The translations under genes and the position numbers were made by a program. 5,930 nucleotides of DNA from Acetobacteraceae bacterium. GTDB taxonomy: Bacteria > Pseudomonadota > Alphaproteobacteria > Acetobacterales > Acetobacteraceae. The stretch is from assembly GCA_030039695.1 (NCBI GenBank), contig JASHVB010000561.1, positions 1-5,930 on the forward strand, in the 5' to 3' direction. Shown here piece after piece: positions 5,626 through 5,930 of the stretch; positions within the stretch are counted from its first letter, which is position 1; every line of letters starts with the position of its first letter. The notes below the pieces were generated by a model. It had not been told where the DNA came from and did no database searches. It saw nothing but the letters and a program-made list of their open reading frames with translations.

Positions 5626-5930
5626 ATGGTGATCGTGTTCAACCCGGTCGCCGGGCGCCGTCGTGCCGCCTTGCTGTGGCGGGTGCTCGACGTGCTGGTA
5701 GCCAACGGCGTGCGCCTCGACGTCGCGGAGACGCACTCCGCCGGACACGCCGCAGCACTGGCGCGCGAAGCGGTTGCCGGCGGCGCACCCATGGTCGTGG
5801 CGGCTGGCGGCGACGGCACGATTGCTGAGGTCGCCAGCGTGGTCGTGGGGACAAAAGTGCCGCTGGGCGTGATCCCGCTCGGCAGCGCCAACGTGCTGGC
5901 GCACGAATTGTCGTTGCCGTTCGCGCCGCG
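5626..5930 (+). CDS. diacylglycerol kinase-like lipid kinase, 3' end cut by window edge
   Basis: The frame is open to the right edge; 101 codons are visible from the ATG at 5626. They match the catalytic domain of the YegS/DagK/LCB5 group: VFNPVAGRR (4-12), the nucleotide-binding GGDGTIAEVA (61-70) and PLGVIPLGSANVLAHEL (79-95). These enzymes phosphorylate diacylglycerol or a related lipid with ATP at the membrane. Usual Asn and Thr positions here are Ala (TIAEV) and Ser (LGSAN), both mild changes. The start is uncertain. The ATG lacks a spaced ribosome site, and the frame stays open back to 5479 with TTG at 5575 (AAGG ten bases before) and 5503. GGAGGA at 5577-5582 has no in-frame start at proper distance. 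The gene is divergent from the phosphoesterase; I found no convincing promoter for either in 5441-5625. Confidence 0.85.
   Translation, partial: MVIVFNPVAGRRRAALLWRVLDVLVANGVRLDVAETHSAGHAAALAREAVAGGAPMVVAAGGDGTIAEVASVVVGTKVPLGVIPLGSANVLAHELSLPFAP

Noticed and set aside
1..5930. CRISPR array, insertion sequence, tRNA or phage genes
   Set aside because: I saw no spaced direct repeats, transposase motifs, terminal repeats or cloverleaf-like sequence anywhere in the window.

Overview
The window is about 5.9 kb of GC-rich DNA, densely packed with chromosomal genes. Protein signatures and an alphaproteobacterial-type SOS box (GTTC-N7-GTTC) point to an alphaproteobacterium. The order Rhodospirillales, perhaps Acetobacteraceae, is my best guess from the character of the proteins, but no marker in the window fixes it. 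There are eight protein genes, two of them cut by the window edges. I see no rRNA, tRNA, CRISPR array, insertion sequence or phage gene.

Region 1 (1-344, minus strand) holds the 5' part of a small one-helix membrane protein of the DUF2852 type. Its promoter is readable (TTGACG, 17 bp, TAATGT), and a 21-bp near-perfect palindrome lies over the -10 element, like a TetR-type operator. Positions 345-505 carry no gene that I recognise, only a possible hairpin.

Region 2 (506-3006) looks like a genome-maintenance block. A radical SAM protein of the PA0069 / spore photoproduct lyase-like group is encoded on the minus strand. It ends in QLSLF, which matches the bacterial sliding-clamp binding consensus, and a perfect LexA-type box lies 56 bp before its start. 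Divergent from it are a small DUF6197-like gene of unknown function and then rnhB (RNase HII). The rnhB GTG start and Shine-Dalgarno-like bases are buried in a strong hairpin.

Region 3 (3007-3543) holds a single VOC (glyoxalase-fold) gene with its own plausible sigma-70 promoter. A GC-rich stem-loop cluster separates it from the convergent gene that follows.

Region 4 (3544-5930) looks like a lipid or glycolipid block. A calcineurin-type phosphoesterase annotated by homology as LpxH-like and a GT4 glycosyltransferase form a minus-strand operon with a 34-bp gap. Divergent from them is the start of a diacylglycerol-kinase-like lipid kinase that runs off the right edge. Phosphoesterase, glycosyltransferase and lipid kinase side by side suggest one envelope-lipid pathway whose product cannot be read from the sequence.

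The strongest observation is the radical SAM gene. An SOS-type operator and a clamp-binding tail on the same gene both suggest a DNA-damage-induced repair enzyme brought to the replication clamp.
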